Origin: Geodermatophilaceae bacterium | Lineage (GTDB): Bacteria > Actinomycetota > Actinomycetes > Mycobacteriales > Geodermatophilaceae | Direction of reading: 5' to 3' | NCBI GenBank assembly: GCA_013811975.1 | Contig: JACCUF010000076.1 | Location: forward strand, 1-7,510 | DNA: 7,510 nt | In this document: piece by piece, positions 1 through 6,418 of the stretch | How the letters are laid out: each line of letters begins with the position of its first letter | Position numbering within the stretch: position 1 is the stretch's first letter | Translations under genes and position numbers: made by a program | The notes under the pieces: model-generated | Seen by the model: the letters and a program-made list of their open reading frames with translations, nothing else | What the model was told of the DNA's origin: nothing | Database searches by the model: none

Positions 1-1806
1 GTGCTGCGCAAGATCATGGTTGCCGAGGACGAGACTGTCCAGGTCGGTGCCGAGCTCGCGATCATCGGTGACGCCGAAGACACCGGGGGCCCTGAACGGC
101 CTGCCGAGAGCCCGGCGACGGCAACCGAAAATACCCCGGCCGAGCAAGCCCCAGCCGAACCTGTGCAGGCCGAACAAGAACCGACCCAGCCGGCTCAGGC
201 GTCCGAGGCGCCGGTGGTCGAGGCTGCGGCGCAGGACCCCGCTGCCGGACCTGACCACGCACAACCAGCTGCGGCTCAGGCGTCCGCGGCGGCCCCGTCC
301 GGCGATGGGTCTGGCAGCGCTGCCGGCGGGTCTGGAGCAGGCACATCGGTGACCATGCCAGCGCTGGGCGAGAGCGTCACCGAGGGCACCGTCACTCGAT
401 GGCTCAAAGCGGTTGGCGACAGCATCGAGGCCGACGAGCCACTACTCGAGGTCAGCACCGACAAGGTCGACACCGAGATCCCGGCACCGACCGGCGGCAC
501 CCTGCTCTCGATCAGCGTCGGAGAAGACGAGACCGTTCAGGTAGGTGCCGAGCTCGCGGTGATCGGTTCCGCCGACGCGGGCGCCGGGACCCCGACGGCC
601 GAGACCCCGCCGGCTCAGGACCCCGCTCCCGCCGAACCGGATGGCCCTCCGCCCGCCGAACCGGAGGCCGCTGAACCGGCACCGGCTGTCCGCGAGGACG
701 TACCGGCAGCACCGGACGCGGCGGCGCCGAGCGAATCGCCAGCCAGCCCCCCGCAGGCGGCCCCTCAGGGCAACGCTGCGCCGCAGGACAGCGAATCCGT
801 CCCCGCGGAGCCGGGGCCCAGACAGGGCGAGCAACCACCAGCCGCCAGCACTCCGGCGCCCGGAGTCAACGCGAGCGTTGATGGCGGTGCCTACGTCACG
901 CCGTTGGTGCGGAAACTGGCCGCCGAACACAAGGTCGACCTGACCTCGGTCACCGGCACCGGAGTCGGTGGGCGGATCCGTAAGCAGGATGTTCTCAATG
1001 CAGCCGGCGGGACCCAGGCGGGTGCCCCAACGCCAAGTGCGCGCCCGACGGAAGAACATGCGCCGGAAGCCGAGACGAGCAAGCGCGGGCGAACCGAGAA
1101 GTTGACTCGACTGCGAGCCCTGATCGGCAAGCGGATGACCGAGTCGCTACAGGTCAGCGCCCAGCTCACCACCGTCGTCGAGGTCGACCTCACCCGCGTG
1201 GCACGCCTGCGCGACCGGGTGAAGAACGATTTCGCAGCCCGCGAAGGCGTGAAGCTGTCCTTCTTGCCGTTCTTCGCACTGGCGGCCGTCGAGGCGCTCA
1301 AGGCGCACCCGATGGTGAACTCCTCGATCGACACCGACGCCGGGACGATCAGCTACCACGACAGTGAGAACCTCGGAATCGCCGTGGACACCGAGCGTGG
1401 TCTACTCGTCCCGGTGATCCACGATGCCGGTGACCTCAACCTGGGCGGCATAGCCCGAAAGATCGCTGATCTGGCCGAGCGGACCCGCAACAACAAGGTG
1501 CTGCCCGACGAACTCGGTGGCGGAACGTTCACGCTGACCAACACCGGCAGCCGCGGGGCGCTGTTCGACACCCCGATCATCAACCAGCCGCAGGTCGCGA
1601 TCCTCGGAACCGGCACCGTCGTCAAACGCCCGGTGGTTGTGGACGACCCGGACCTGGGCGAGATCATCACTGTCCGTTCGATGGTCTACCTCGCCCTGAC
1701 CTACGATCACCGGATCGTGGATGGGGCAGATGCCGCCCGCTTCCTGGTAACCATGAAAGAGCGCCTTGAGGCCGGGGACTTCGAGTCCTCGCTGGGACTG
1801 TCCTGA
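1..1806 (+). CDS. sucB: Dihydrolipoyl acyltransferase (E2) of a 2-oxo acid dehydrogenase complex, 5'-partial
   Basis: This is the E2 core of a pyruvate/2-oxoglutarate dehydrogenase complex in the cytoplasm; it moves the acyl group from E1 to CoA on swinging lipoyl arms. Numbering from the window edge, residues 1-23 are only the end of a first lipoyl domain (AEDETVQVGAELAIIG). The sequence continues past the left edge, and the GTG at base 1 is not a real start. A complete second lipoyl domain spans about 116-190, with the lipoyl lysine at K155 in the DKVD motif. An E1/E3-binding domain lies at 298-335 (YVTPLVRKLA...GRIRKQDV). The catalytic domain is about 365-601, with the DHRIVDG motif giving catalytic H570 and D574. 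Long Ala/Pro/Glu linkers separate the domains. The ends of the two lipoyl domains are near-duplicates, with bases 46-60 and 544-558 identical. At least two lipoyl domains are typical of actinobacterial E2. Substrate class is not decided by sequence; the actinobacterial protein (DlaT/SucB/AceF) may serve pyruvate dehydrogenase. The next gene starts 34 bp downstream, so an operon is likely. Confidence 0.95.
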   Translation: MLRKIMVAEDETVQVGAELAIIGDAEDTGGPERPAESPATATENTPAEQAPAEPVQAEQEPTQPAQASEAPVVEAAAQDPAAGPDHAQPAAAQASAAAPSGDGSGSAAGGSGAGTSVTMPALGESVTEGTVTRWLKAVGDSIEADEPLLEVSTDKVDTEIPAPTGGTLLSISVGEDETVQVGAELAVIGSADAGAGTPTAETPPAQDPAPAEPDGPPPAEPEAAEPAPAVREDVPAAPDAAAPSESPASPPQAAPQGNAAPQDSESVPAEPGPRQGEQPPAASTPAPGVNASVDGGAYVTPLVRKLAAEHKVDLTSVTGTGVGGRIRKQDVLNAAGGTQAGAPTPSARPTEEHAPEAETSKRGRTEKLTRLRALIGKRMTESLQVSAQLTTVVEVDLTRVARLRDRVKNDFAAREGVKLSFLPFFALAAVEALKAHPMVNSSIDTDAGTISYHDSENLGIAVDTERGLLVPVIHDAGDLNLGGIARKIADLAERTRNNKVLPDELGGGTFTLTNTGSRGALFDTPIINQPQVAILGTGTVVKRPVVVDDPDLGEIITVRSMVYLALTYDHRIVDGADAARFLVTMKERLEAGDFESSLGLS

Positions 1807-1840
1807 GCAGGCAGCGCCGTCGCGTCGAGCGGGTGACCGG

Positions 1841-2734
1841 GTGAAGATCGCGATCACCGGAGCTTCCGGGCTGATCGGTTCGGCACTGAGCGCCTCGCTA
1901 CGCGGCGACGGCCATCAGGTCGTCTCCTTCGTCCGGCGCCACCCGCGCTCACCCGATGAGGTGCGCTGGGATCCGGCTTCGCGACGCCTGGACCCGGCCG
2001 CACTGGCCGAGGTCGACGGGGTCGTACACCTCGCCGGGGCAGGTATCGCCGACAAGCGCTGGACCGGGTCTCGCCGGCGTGTTGTGCTGGACAGCCGGGT
2101 GGACGGCACGACGACCGTGGCGCAGGCATTGGTGGCGGCGCAGCCACGGCAACGTTTTCTGATCTCCGCCTCTGCCGTCGGATGGTACGGCGACACCGGC
2201 CAGCGGCCGGTTGACGAGTCGGCATCTGCCGGCAGCGGCTTCCTGGCCGAGGTCTGCCGGCGCTGGGAGGCAGCCGCGCAGCCGGCCGTCGATGCTGGGG
2301 TACGGGTCGTCTTCCCGCGGACCGGCTTGGTGCTGTCCCGACGTGGCGGGCTCATGGCTCGGATACTTCCGCTGTTCAGGCTGGGTCTGGGCGGCAAGCT
2401 CGGCTCCGGCAGGCAGTACTGGCCCTGGATCAGCCTTGCCGACGAGGTCTCCGCATTGCGTCTCCTGATCGAGTCAGACCTCTCCGGACCGGTCAATCTG
2501 ACCGGCCCGGAACCGGTCACCAATGCAGAGTTCACCAAGACCCTCGGCTCGGTGCTGGGCCGGCCGACCTTGGCCGCCGTACCGGCATTCGCACTGAAAC
2601 TGGCTGTCGGTGACTTCGCCGAGGAGGGGATTCTCGCTGGTCAGCGGGCCGTTCCCCGCGTCCTGACCGAGACCGGGTTCGAGTTCGCTCACCCGACCCT
2701 TCGCCAGGCCCTCGAGGAGGTCACCGCTTCCTGA
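1841..2734 (+). CDS. TIGR01777/SDR39U1-family NAD(P)-binding epimerase-like protein
   Basis: The 297-residue protein is an atypical short-chain dehydrogenase of the TIGR01777/SDR39U1 family (M. tuberculosis Rv2216-like, E. coli YfcH-like); its substrate is unknown. A Rossmann glycine motif, TGASGLIG, lies at residues 6-13. VVHLAGAGI follows, then the family signature ISASAVGWYGDTG around Y116, RTGLVLSRRGG, and PWISLADEV. The C-terminus (GPVNLTGPEPVTNAEF onward) fits the DUF1731 tail. The classical YxxxK pair is absent, because the residue four after Y116 is Gly, as expected for this family. I chose the GTG at 1841 because the glycine motif then sits at the usual distance from the N-terminus, and a partial Shine-Dalgarno (GAGCGGG, 1827-1833) lies 7 nt upstream. 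An in-frame ATG at 1766 would lie inside the E2 gene. It lies 34 bp after E2 with no visible terminator, so the two are probably co-transcribed. Its stop is 4 bp from the stop of the convergent pseudokinase gene. Confidence 0.92.
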   Translation: MKIAITGASGLIGSALSASLRGDGHQVVSFVRRHPRSPDEVRWDPASRRLDPAALAEVDGVVHLAGAGIADKRWTGSRRRVVLDSRVDGTTTVAQALVAAQPRQRFLISASAVGWYGDTGQRPVDESASAGSGFLAEVCRRWEAAAQPAVDAGVRVVFPRTGLVLSRRGGLMARILPLFRLGLGGKLGSGRQYWPWISLADEVSALRLLIESDLSGPVNLTGPEPVTNAEFTKTLGSVLGRPTLAAVPAFALKLAVGDFAEEGILAGQRAVPRVLTETGFEFAHPTLRQALEEVTAS

Positions 2735-2738
2735 CGGG

Positions 2739-4421
2739 TCAGCCGAGCCGGTGGGCGGTGTGGATCCGCCAGCCGTTCTCGCTCAGCACGAGGGTCATCG
2801 TCACCGCGGCCGGTGCGCGGCCGGGATGGTTGTCCAGCGCCGCGGCGCGAGTGTCGGCGGCGGGCACGGTCTCATAGTCGCCGAACTCGTCGGTGATCTG
2901 CAGGGTGGCGAGGTCACCGTCCACCGATACCTCGAGAACCTCCAGCACCCGCGGTGTAAAGCCCCGCAGGACCTGGCCGGCTTCGGTCAGTCGGGCCAAC
3001 TCGGTGGTGTCGGCGATCATCTGCGGGCTGTCCGCGGTGAACACCCGATCGAGTAACGCGACCGCACCGGTCCCGAACGCCGCGGCGCGCCGCTCGTAGA
3101 GCAGGTTCAGCAGCGCGAGCCAGGCCTGTGGCGAGTCGGGTACGGCCTGCTCGTCGATTTCGCTGTTGGCCACCTCGGCCTCGCGTCCCGCCTCGTCAGC
3201 CCTGGCCTGAGCCGGCACTTGGCCGACGGGACCACCCGCCTGTGCCGGCACGGCCTTGGATGCGTTCCAACCCAGACCGAGGACGATCACACTCAGGATC
3301 GCCAACCCAACCAGGGCTGCAACGACCGCCCGGCGTGGGACCAGTCGTGCGGCGGTGCGCTGCCGCCACGGTGGGTCCTGGCCGATAGTGCGTACCGGGC
3401 TCCGTCGGGCATTGCGTTGCCGGTCTCGATCTCGACCGGTGGTCGGCGCCACAGCATGTCGTGCCGAACTCCCGCGACGTACCTCGCCGGCAATGTCCAT
3501 GGGCAGGCAATCCTGCGGTGCGGTATCCGACCTCCCGCTGCCCAGGCCCGGGATATCGGTGCCCGCGGACCCATCTGATTGGTCAGCACTCTCCGAGAGG
3601 GGCGGCAGATCGGGCCACACGTATGGGCCAGCCAGGTGCAACGGTTCTGGCTCGACCGCACCGCGTACATCGGCGGCGAAGGCCTGGGCGCTGCCTCGAT
3701 GTCTCGGCTGCTCGGACAGGCCGCGGGCGATCACGTCGGCCAGTGGCGAGGGCGTGCTGGCGTGTAGCGGGCGGAGGTCGACGCCGGACCCCTCGGCGGC
3801 CGGCCGCCCGGCGCCCGTGCCGCTGTCGGCCGGCACAGGTGCTCGCCCGGTCAGCGCGCGGAACCCGATGGCCGCGAGCCCGAACACGTCCGAGGCCTTG
3901 CTGATGGGTCCCCCGCGGGCCACGGATGGATCGAGGTACTCCGGTTGAGCCGACGCCGGGGCGGTCGCGCCCAGGCTTTGCCAGACGCCGACATCGGTCA
4001 GCATGGGTCGTCCGTCGGGGGTGACCACAACGGCGGTCGGGGTGAGGTTGCCGTGCAGCAGGCCGGCGTCGTGGGCCGCACCTAGCGCCTCGGCCACCGG
4101 CGTGAGAAGCGTGACTACCTCGGCGCCGGACAGGACGTCCCGCTCGGCCAGTAGCGCCGCGAGGCTGACGCCAGGGACGAACTGCTGGACGAGCACCACC
4201 CAGGATCGGTCTCGGCGCAGGTCGAGCAGCCGCGCCACATGCGGGTGCTCGAAGTCGTGCAGTCGAGTCGAACTGAGGAAGTCGGTGTCGACGGCTTCAT
4301 CAGTCAGCCACTTGAGCGCGACCTCGGGGCCACCGCCGTCGGGCCTGGCCCGCCATACCTCACCGGTGCCACCGAAGCCGATCAGCTCGATCAATCTGAA
4401 TCCGTCGAGGCTTCGCTGCAT
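2739..4421 (-). CDS. Membrane-anchored pseudokinase with extracytoplasmic NTF2-like domain
   Basis: The 560-residue protein has a bacterial Ser/Thr-kinase fold at about 8-255, a basic Pro/Arg/Ser linker (about 256-364), one transmembrane helix (about 365-385), and an outside domain (386-560). Features that persist are the glycine loop GFGGTGEVW (15-23), the VALK lysine K37, a DFG-like D143-V-G and the helix-F Asp D178. Features that are lost are the catalytic HRD Asp (the loop reads HGNLTPTA, with N125 in its place), the catalytic-loop Lys (T127) and Asn (A130), the helix-C Glu (Ser) and the APE motif (DPS). A phosphotransfer function is therefore unlikely; ATP or partner binding remains possible. 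The outside domain (PQAWLALLNLLYERRAAAF ... GWRIHTAHRLG) has the helix-then-sheet pattern of SnoaL/NTF2-like domains, which is inference. It is transcribed leftward from what looks like its own leaderless promoter, and is insulated from prs by a hairpin. Its partners and function are unknown. Confidence 0.8.
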   Translation of the reverse strand: MQRSLDGFRLIELIGFGGTGEVWRARPDGGGPEVALKWLTDEAVDTDFLSSTRLHDFEHPHVARLLDLRRDRSWVVLVQQFVPGVSLAALLAERDVLSGAEVVTLLTPVAEALGAAHDAGLLHGNLTPTAVVVTPDGRPMLTDVGVWQSLGATAPASAQPEYLDPSVARGGPISKASDVFGLAAIGFRALTGRAPVPADSGTGAGRPAAEGSGVDLRPLHASTPSPLADVIARGLSEQPRHRGSAQAFAADVRGAVEPEPLHLAGPYVWPDLPPLSESADQSDGSAGTDIPGLGSGRSDTAPQDCLPMDIAGEVRRGSSARHAVAPTTGRDRDRQRNARRSPVRTIGQDPPWRQRTAARLVPRRAVVAALVGLAILSVIVLGLGWNASKAVPAQAGGPVGQVPAQARADEAGREAEVANSEIDEQAVPDSPQAWLALLNLLYERRAAAFGTGAVALLDRVFTADSPQMIADTTELARLTEAGQVLRGFTPRVLEVLEVSVDGDLATLQITDEFGDYETVPAADTRAAALDNHPGRAPAAVTMTLVLSENGWRIHTAHRLG

Positions 4422-4429
4422 GCAACTGC

Positions 4430-4435
4430 ACGCTA
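4430..4435 (-). promoter_or_regulatory. Putative leaderless -10 element of the pseudokinase gene
   Basis: On the minus strand TAGCGT fits the actinobacterial TAnnnT -10 pattern and ends 8 nt before the ATG at 4421. That would put transcription initiation at or next to the start codon. No Shine-Dalgarno sequence lies upstream of that ATG and no convincing -35 hexamer is visible. The position supports this ATG as the true start. Confidence 0.55.
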
Positions 4436-4486
4436 GGCGGGAACGGCACCGGCCCGCTCAGGCTGTCCACAAGCCTCGGAATTGAG

Positions 4487-4531
4487 TCAAGGACGCCTTG
4501 TGCCAAACCTATTGGGACAAGGCGTCCTTGA
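4487..4531 (-). terminator. Long hairpin downstream of prs, probable intrinsic terminator
   Basis: Arms 4487-4501 (TCAAGGACGCCTTGT) and 4517-4531 (ACAAGGCGTCCTTGA) are perfect 15-bp reverse complements. Inside them, after one G/G mismatch, CCAA (4503-4506) pairs with TTGG (4512-4515), leaving a 5-nt loop, ACCTA. The hairpin begins 26 nt past the prs stop codon and lies upstream of the pseudokinase promoter, the expected place for a prs terminator. There is no U-tract on either strand, which is common for actinobacterial terminators. Each arm is itself an imperfect palindrome (CAAGG-nnn-CCTTG), so a repeated element or protein-binding site is an alternative. Confidence 0.65.
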
Positions 4532-4557
4532 GTCCGATGGAAGGCGGTGTCTCTGAT

Positions 4558-5541
4558 TCAGCCGAAGGGCAGCGGTTGCTGCGGCGGACCGTGTGCGGGG
4601 TCAACGCCGTCGAAGAGACTGCTCACCGATTCACCGACGTGACTGCGTTGGATCGCCTCGGCGAACAGGTCCGCGACAGAACGCACGTGCAGGTGCTCCC
4701 ACGCCTGATCCGGTGGTGGCACCGTGTCGGTCGTGATCACCTCGGTGACCATCGGATGGCTGCCGAGCAGATCAGCCGCCTTGCCCGTGAACAGGCCGTG
4801 CGTACACGCGACCGAGGCGCCGGTGGCCCCATCGGCGGAGAGCTTGTCGAGGAGCTCGACGATGGAACTGCCCGTGGCGATCTCGTCGTCGAGCACGATC
4901 GCGTGCCTGCCCTCGACATCGCCCACGATGGCGTCGATGACCACCCGGTCGTCGGCCAGCCGTCGCTTGCTCCCGGCAGCGACCGACGTACCGAGCAGGC
5001 GGGCGAACTGGGTTGCGGTCTTGGCATTTCCGAGGTCGGGCGAGACCACGACAGTATGGCTGAGCTCGCGACCGCGGAAGTGCTCGGCGAGTTCACCGAT
5101 GGCGGTGAGGTGATCGACCGGTACGCCGAAGAAGCCGTGCACCTGCGGGGCGTGCAGGGCCATCGTGATCACCCGGTTGGCCCCGGCGGTGATTAGCAGG
5201 TCTGCGACCAGGCGTCCACCGATGGAGATCCGCGAGGCGTCCTTCTTGTCCGAACGGGCGTACGCGTAGTGCGGGATCACCGCCGTGATCTGGGCCGCCG
5301 ATGCCCCGCGCGCTGCATCCAGCATGAGCAGCAACTCCATCAGGTGTTCCTGCGTGGGCGGGACCAGCGGCTGTACGACGTACACATCGCGTTGCCGGCA
5401 GTTGGCCTGGAGCTGAACCTGCAAGCAGTCGTTGCTGAACCGGATGATCGAGGCGTGCGAGAGTTCCACCCCGAGGTGAGCACAGATTCGCTGAGCAAAC
5501 CGAGGATGAGCATTGCCGCTGAAGACCACGATTTCGCGCAC
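4558..5541 (-). CDS. prs: Ribose-phosphate pyrophosphokinase (PRPP synthase), divergent paralogue
   Basis: The protein (327 residues) aligns along its whole length with PRPP synthases, which make 5-phosphoribosyl diphosphate from ribose 5-phosphate and ATP for nucleotide, His and Trp synthesis. Visible motifs are FSGNAHPRFAQRI (7-19), YARSDKKDA (94-102, E. coli YARQDRR), the conserved LHA...GFF with H130 (129-138), VVVSPDLGN (164-172), flexible-loop KRR (192-194), and the PRPP-binding loop VLDDEIATGSS (216-226). Several positions differ from the canonical enzyme: adenine-site FSDGE is FSNDC (35-39), RQDRR is RSDKK, and DDxIDTGGT is DDEIATGSS. This matches a second, divergent Prs type that I recall from other actinobacteria rather than the housekeeping enzyme, so activity or regulation may differ. 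The GTG start at 5541 is supported by a TAGGCT hexamer ending 8 nt before it and the correct N-terminal length. It diverges from lipB across 220 bp. Confidence 0.92.
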   Translation of the reverse strand: MREIVVFSGNAHPRFAQRICAHLGVELSHASIIRFSNDCLQVQLQANCRQRDVYVVQPLVPPTQEHLMELLLMLDAARGASAAQITAVIPHYAYARSDKKDASRISIGGRLVADLLITAGANRVITMALHAPQVHGFFGVPVDHLTAIGELAEHFRGRELSHTVVVSPDLGNAKTATQFARLLGTSVAAGSKRRLADDRVVIDAIVGDVEGRHAIVLDDEIATGSSIVELLDKLSADGATGASVACTHGLFTGKAADLLGSHPMVTEVITTDTVPPPDQAWEHLHVRSVADLFAEAIQRSHVGESVSSLFDGVDPAHGPPQQPLPFG

Positions 5542-5549
5542 CGCGGACC

Positions 5550-5555
5550 AGCCTA
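5550..5555 (-). promoter_or_regulatory. Putative leaderless -10 element of prs
   Basis: TAGGCT on the minus strand fits TAnnnT and is followed by 8 nt and then the GTG at 5541. A leaderless or near-leaderless prs mRNA is inferred. No clear -35 box or Shine-Dalgarno is seen. It lies in the 220-bp divergent region (5542-5761) shared with lipB, which holds no gene that I can support. Confidence 0.55.
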
Positions 5556-5748
5556 CGGTTTTACCCCCGCCAGGAGATGGGTGGCTCAGCCAGGCCGCTC
5601 GGCTTCACCCCGGCCATCGGGTGGGCTGGCTTCGCATGGCCCAGCGGCCTTGTGCGCTCTGACGACTTGTTGGTGAAGACTGCATTGACACCCGGCGACG
5701 ATTCGGCTCACGGATGTGGTCCCTCGGCGCCGGCCAGATCGGGACGAC

Positions 5749-5754
5749 TAGCCT
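5749..5754 (+). promoter_or_regulatory. Putative leaderless -10 element of lipB
   Basis: TAGCCT fits TAnnnT and is followed by 7 nt (GAAATGC) and then the ATG at 5762. Transcription would begin at or beside the A of the start codon. No Shine-Dalgarno precedes the ATG. This supports the start at 5762 over the in-frame ATG at 5714, which would lie upstream of the promoter motif. Confidence 0.6.
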
Positions 5755-5761
5755 GAAATGC

Positions 5762-6412
5762 ATGAGCGCCCCTCTCGTGTTCATCTGGGCCGGCTCGGTG
5801 GACTACCTGCAGGCTTGGGAACGCCAACAGCATCTCCACAGCCGTCGAGTAGACGATCGGTCCCCGGACACCGTTCTGCTCGTGGAGCACCCAGCCGTCT
5901 ACACCGCCGGGAGGCGGACGGCATCGCACGAACGCCCCACCGACGGGACACCGGTCCTGGACGTAGATCGCGGTGGCAGGATCACCTGGCACGGGCCTGG
6001 GCAGTTGGTCGGGTACCCAATTCTCGCACTGACGCAGCCGTTGGACGTCGTGGCCTACGTACGGCGGTTGGAAGAGGGCCTGATAAGGGGCTGCGCTGAC
6101 CTCGGCGGGGCGGCCGGGCAAGTATCAGGCCGCAGCGGTGTGTGGCTGCCGGCCGAGAAGGCCCACCCTGATCGCAAGATCGCGGCCATCGGCGTGCGCG
6201 TCTCGCGCGGGGTGACCATGCACGGCTTTGCGATCAACTGCAATCCGGATCTCAGTGCGTACGACCGGATAGTGCCGTGCGGGATCAGCGACGCGTCGGT
6301 GACCTCATTGAGCAAGGAGCTCGGCCGTGAGGTCACCGTCGAGGAGATCTTGCCACTGATCGAGCACCGGCTCGGAGAGGTCCTTTCCCCGGAGCACGCG
6401 CGCGCGGCCTGA
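5762..6412 (+). CDS. lipB: Octanoyl-[acyl-carrier-protein]:protein N-octanoyltransferase
   Basis: LipB moves octanoate from acyl carrier protein to the lipoyl-domain lysines of E2 subunits and the glycine-cleavage H protein. This is the first step of lipoate assembly in the cytoplasm, before LipA inserts sulfur. The 216-residue protein carries LLVEHPAVYTAGRR, the signature RGGRITWHGPGQLVGYP (70-86), KIAAIGVRVSRGVTMHGFA with catalytic K139, and PCGISDASVTSL with catalytic C173. The 34-residue K-C spacing equals that of M. tuberculosis LipB (K142/C176, from memory). The chosen ATG gives the normal family length and sits 7 nt after a -10 motif; starting at 5714 would add 16 unconserved residues. 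Its substrate, the E2 protein with lipoyl K155, is encoded about 4 kb upstream. lipA, the usual next gene, does not follow; instead a convergent minus-strand gene ends 6 bp away. Confidence 0.97.
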   Translation: MSAPLVFIWAGSVDYLQAWERQQHLHSRRVDDRSPDTVLLVEHPAVYTAGRRTASHERPTDGTPVLDVDRGGRITWHGPGQLVGYPILALTQPLDVVAYVRRLEEGLIRGCADLGGAAGQVSGRSGVWLPAEKAHPDRKIAAIGVRVSRGVTMHGFAINCNPDLSAYDRIVPCGISDASVTSLSKELGREVTVEEILPLIEHRLGEVLSPEHARAA

Positions 6413-6418
6413 CCGGAG

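Noticed and set aside
1..3. GTG at the first base as the start of the E2 protein
   Set aside because: It falls inside the first lipoyl domain; the conserved first half, including its lipoyl lysine, must lie left of the window. The gene is treated as 5'-partial.
1766..1840. In-frame ATG at 1766 as start of the epimerase-like protein
   Set aside because: It would overlap E2 by 41 bp and add 25 unconserved residues ahead of the Rossmann motif; the GTG at 1841 fits the family N-terminus and has an SD-like site.
3256..3948. Plus-strand open frame opposite the pseudokinase gene
   Set aside because: The translation is Arg/Pro/Ser-rich low complexity typical of high-GC antisense frames, while the minus-strand frame carries recognisable kinase motifs and a membrane helix.
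4498..5196. Long plus-strand open frame opposite prs
   Set aside because: It is antisense to the clearly conserved prs and spans the intergenic hairpin; its translation shows no recognisable family. Long shadow frames are expected at this G+C content.
5592..5650. 8-bp inverted repeat AGGCCGCT/AGCGGCCT in the prs-lipB intergenic region
   Set aside because: The loop is about 43 nt, the arms are short and the composition is GC-rich, so chance pairing is likely and neither gene ends here.
5685..5690. Perfect TTGACA as a -35 box for lipB
   Set aside because: No TAnnnT hexamer lies 16-18 bp downstream, and the -10 next to lipB is about 58 bp away. It is probably chance, or at most a minor upstream promoter.
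5714..5761. In-frame ATG at 5714 as start of lipB
   Set aside because: The extra 16 residues are not LipB-like and the -10 motif TAGCCT lies downstream of this ATG.
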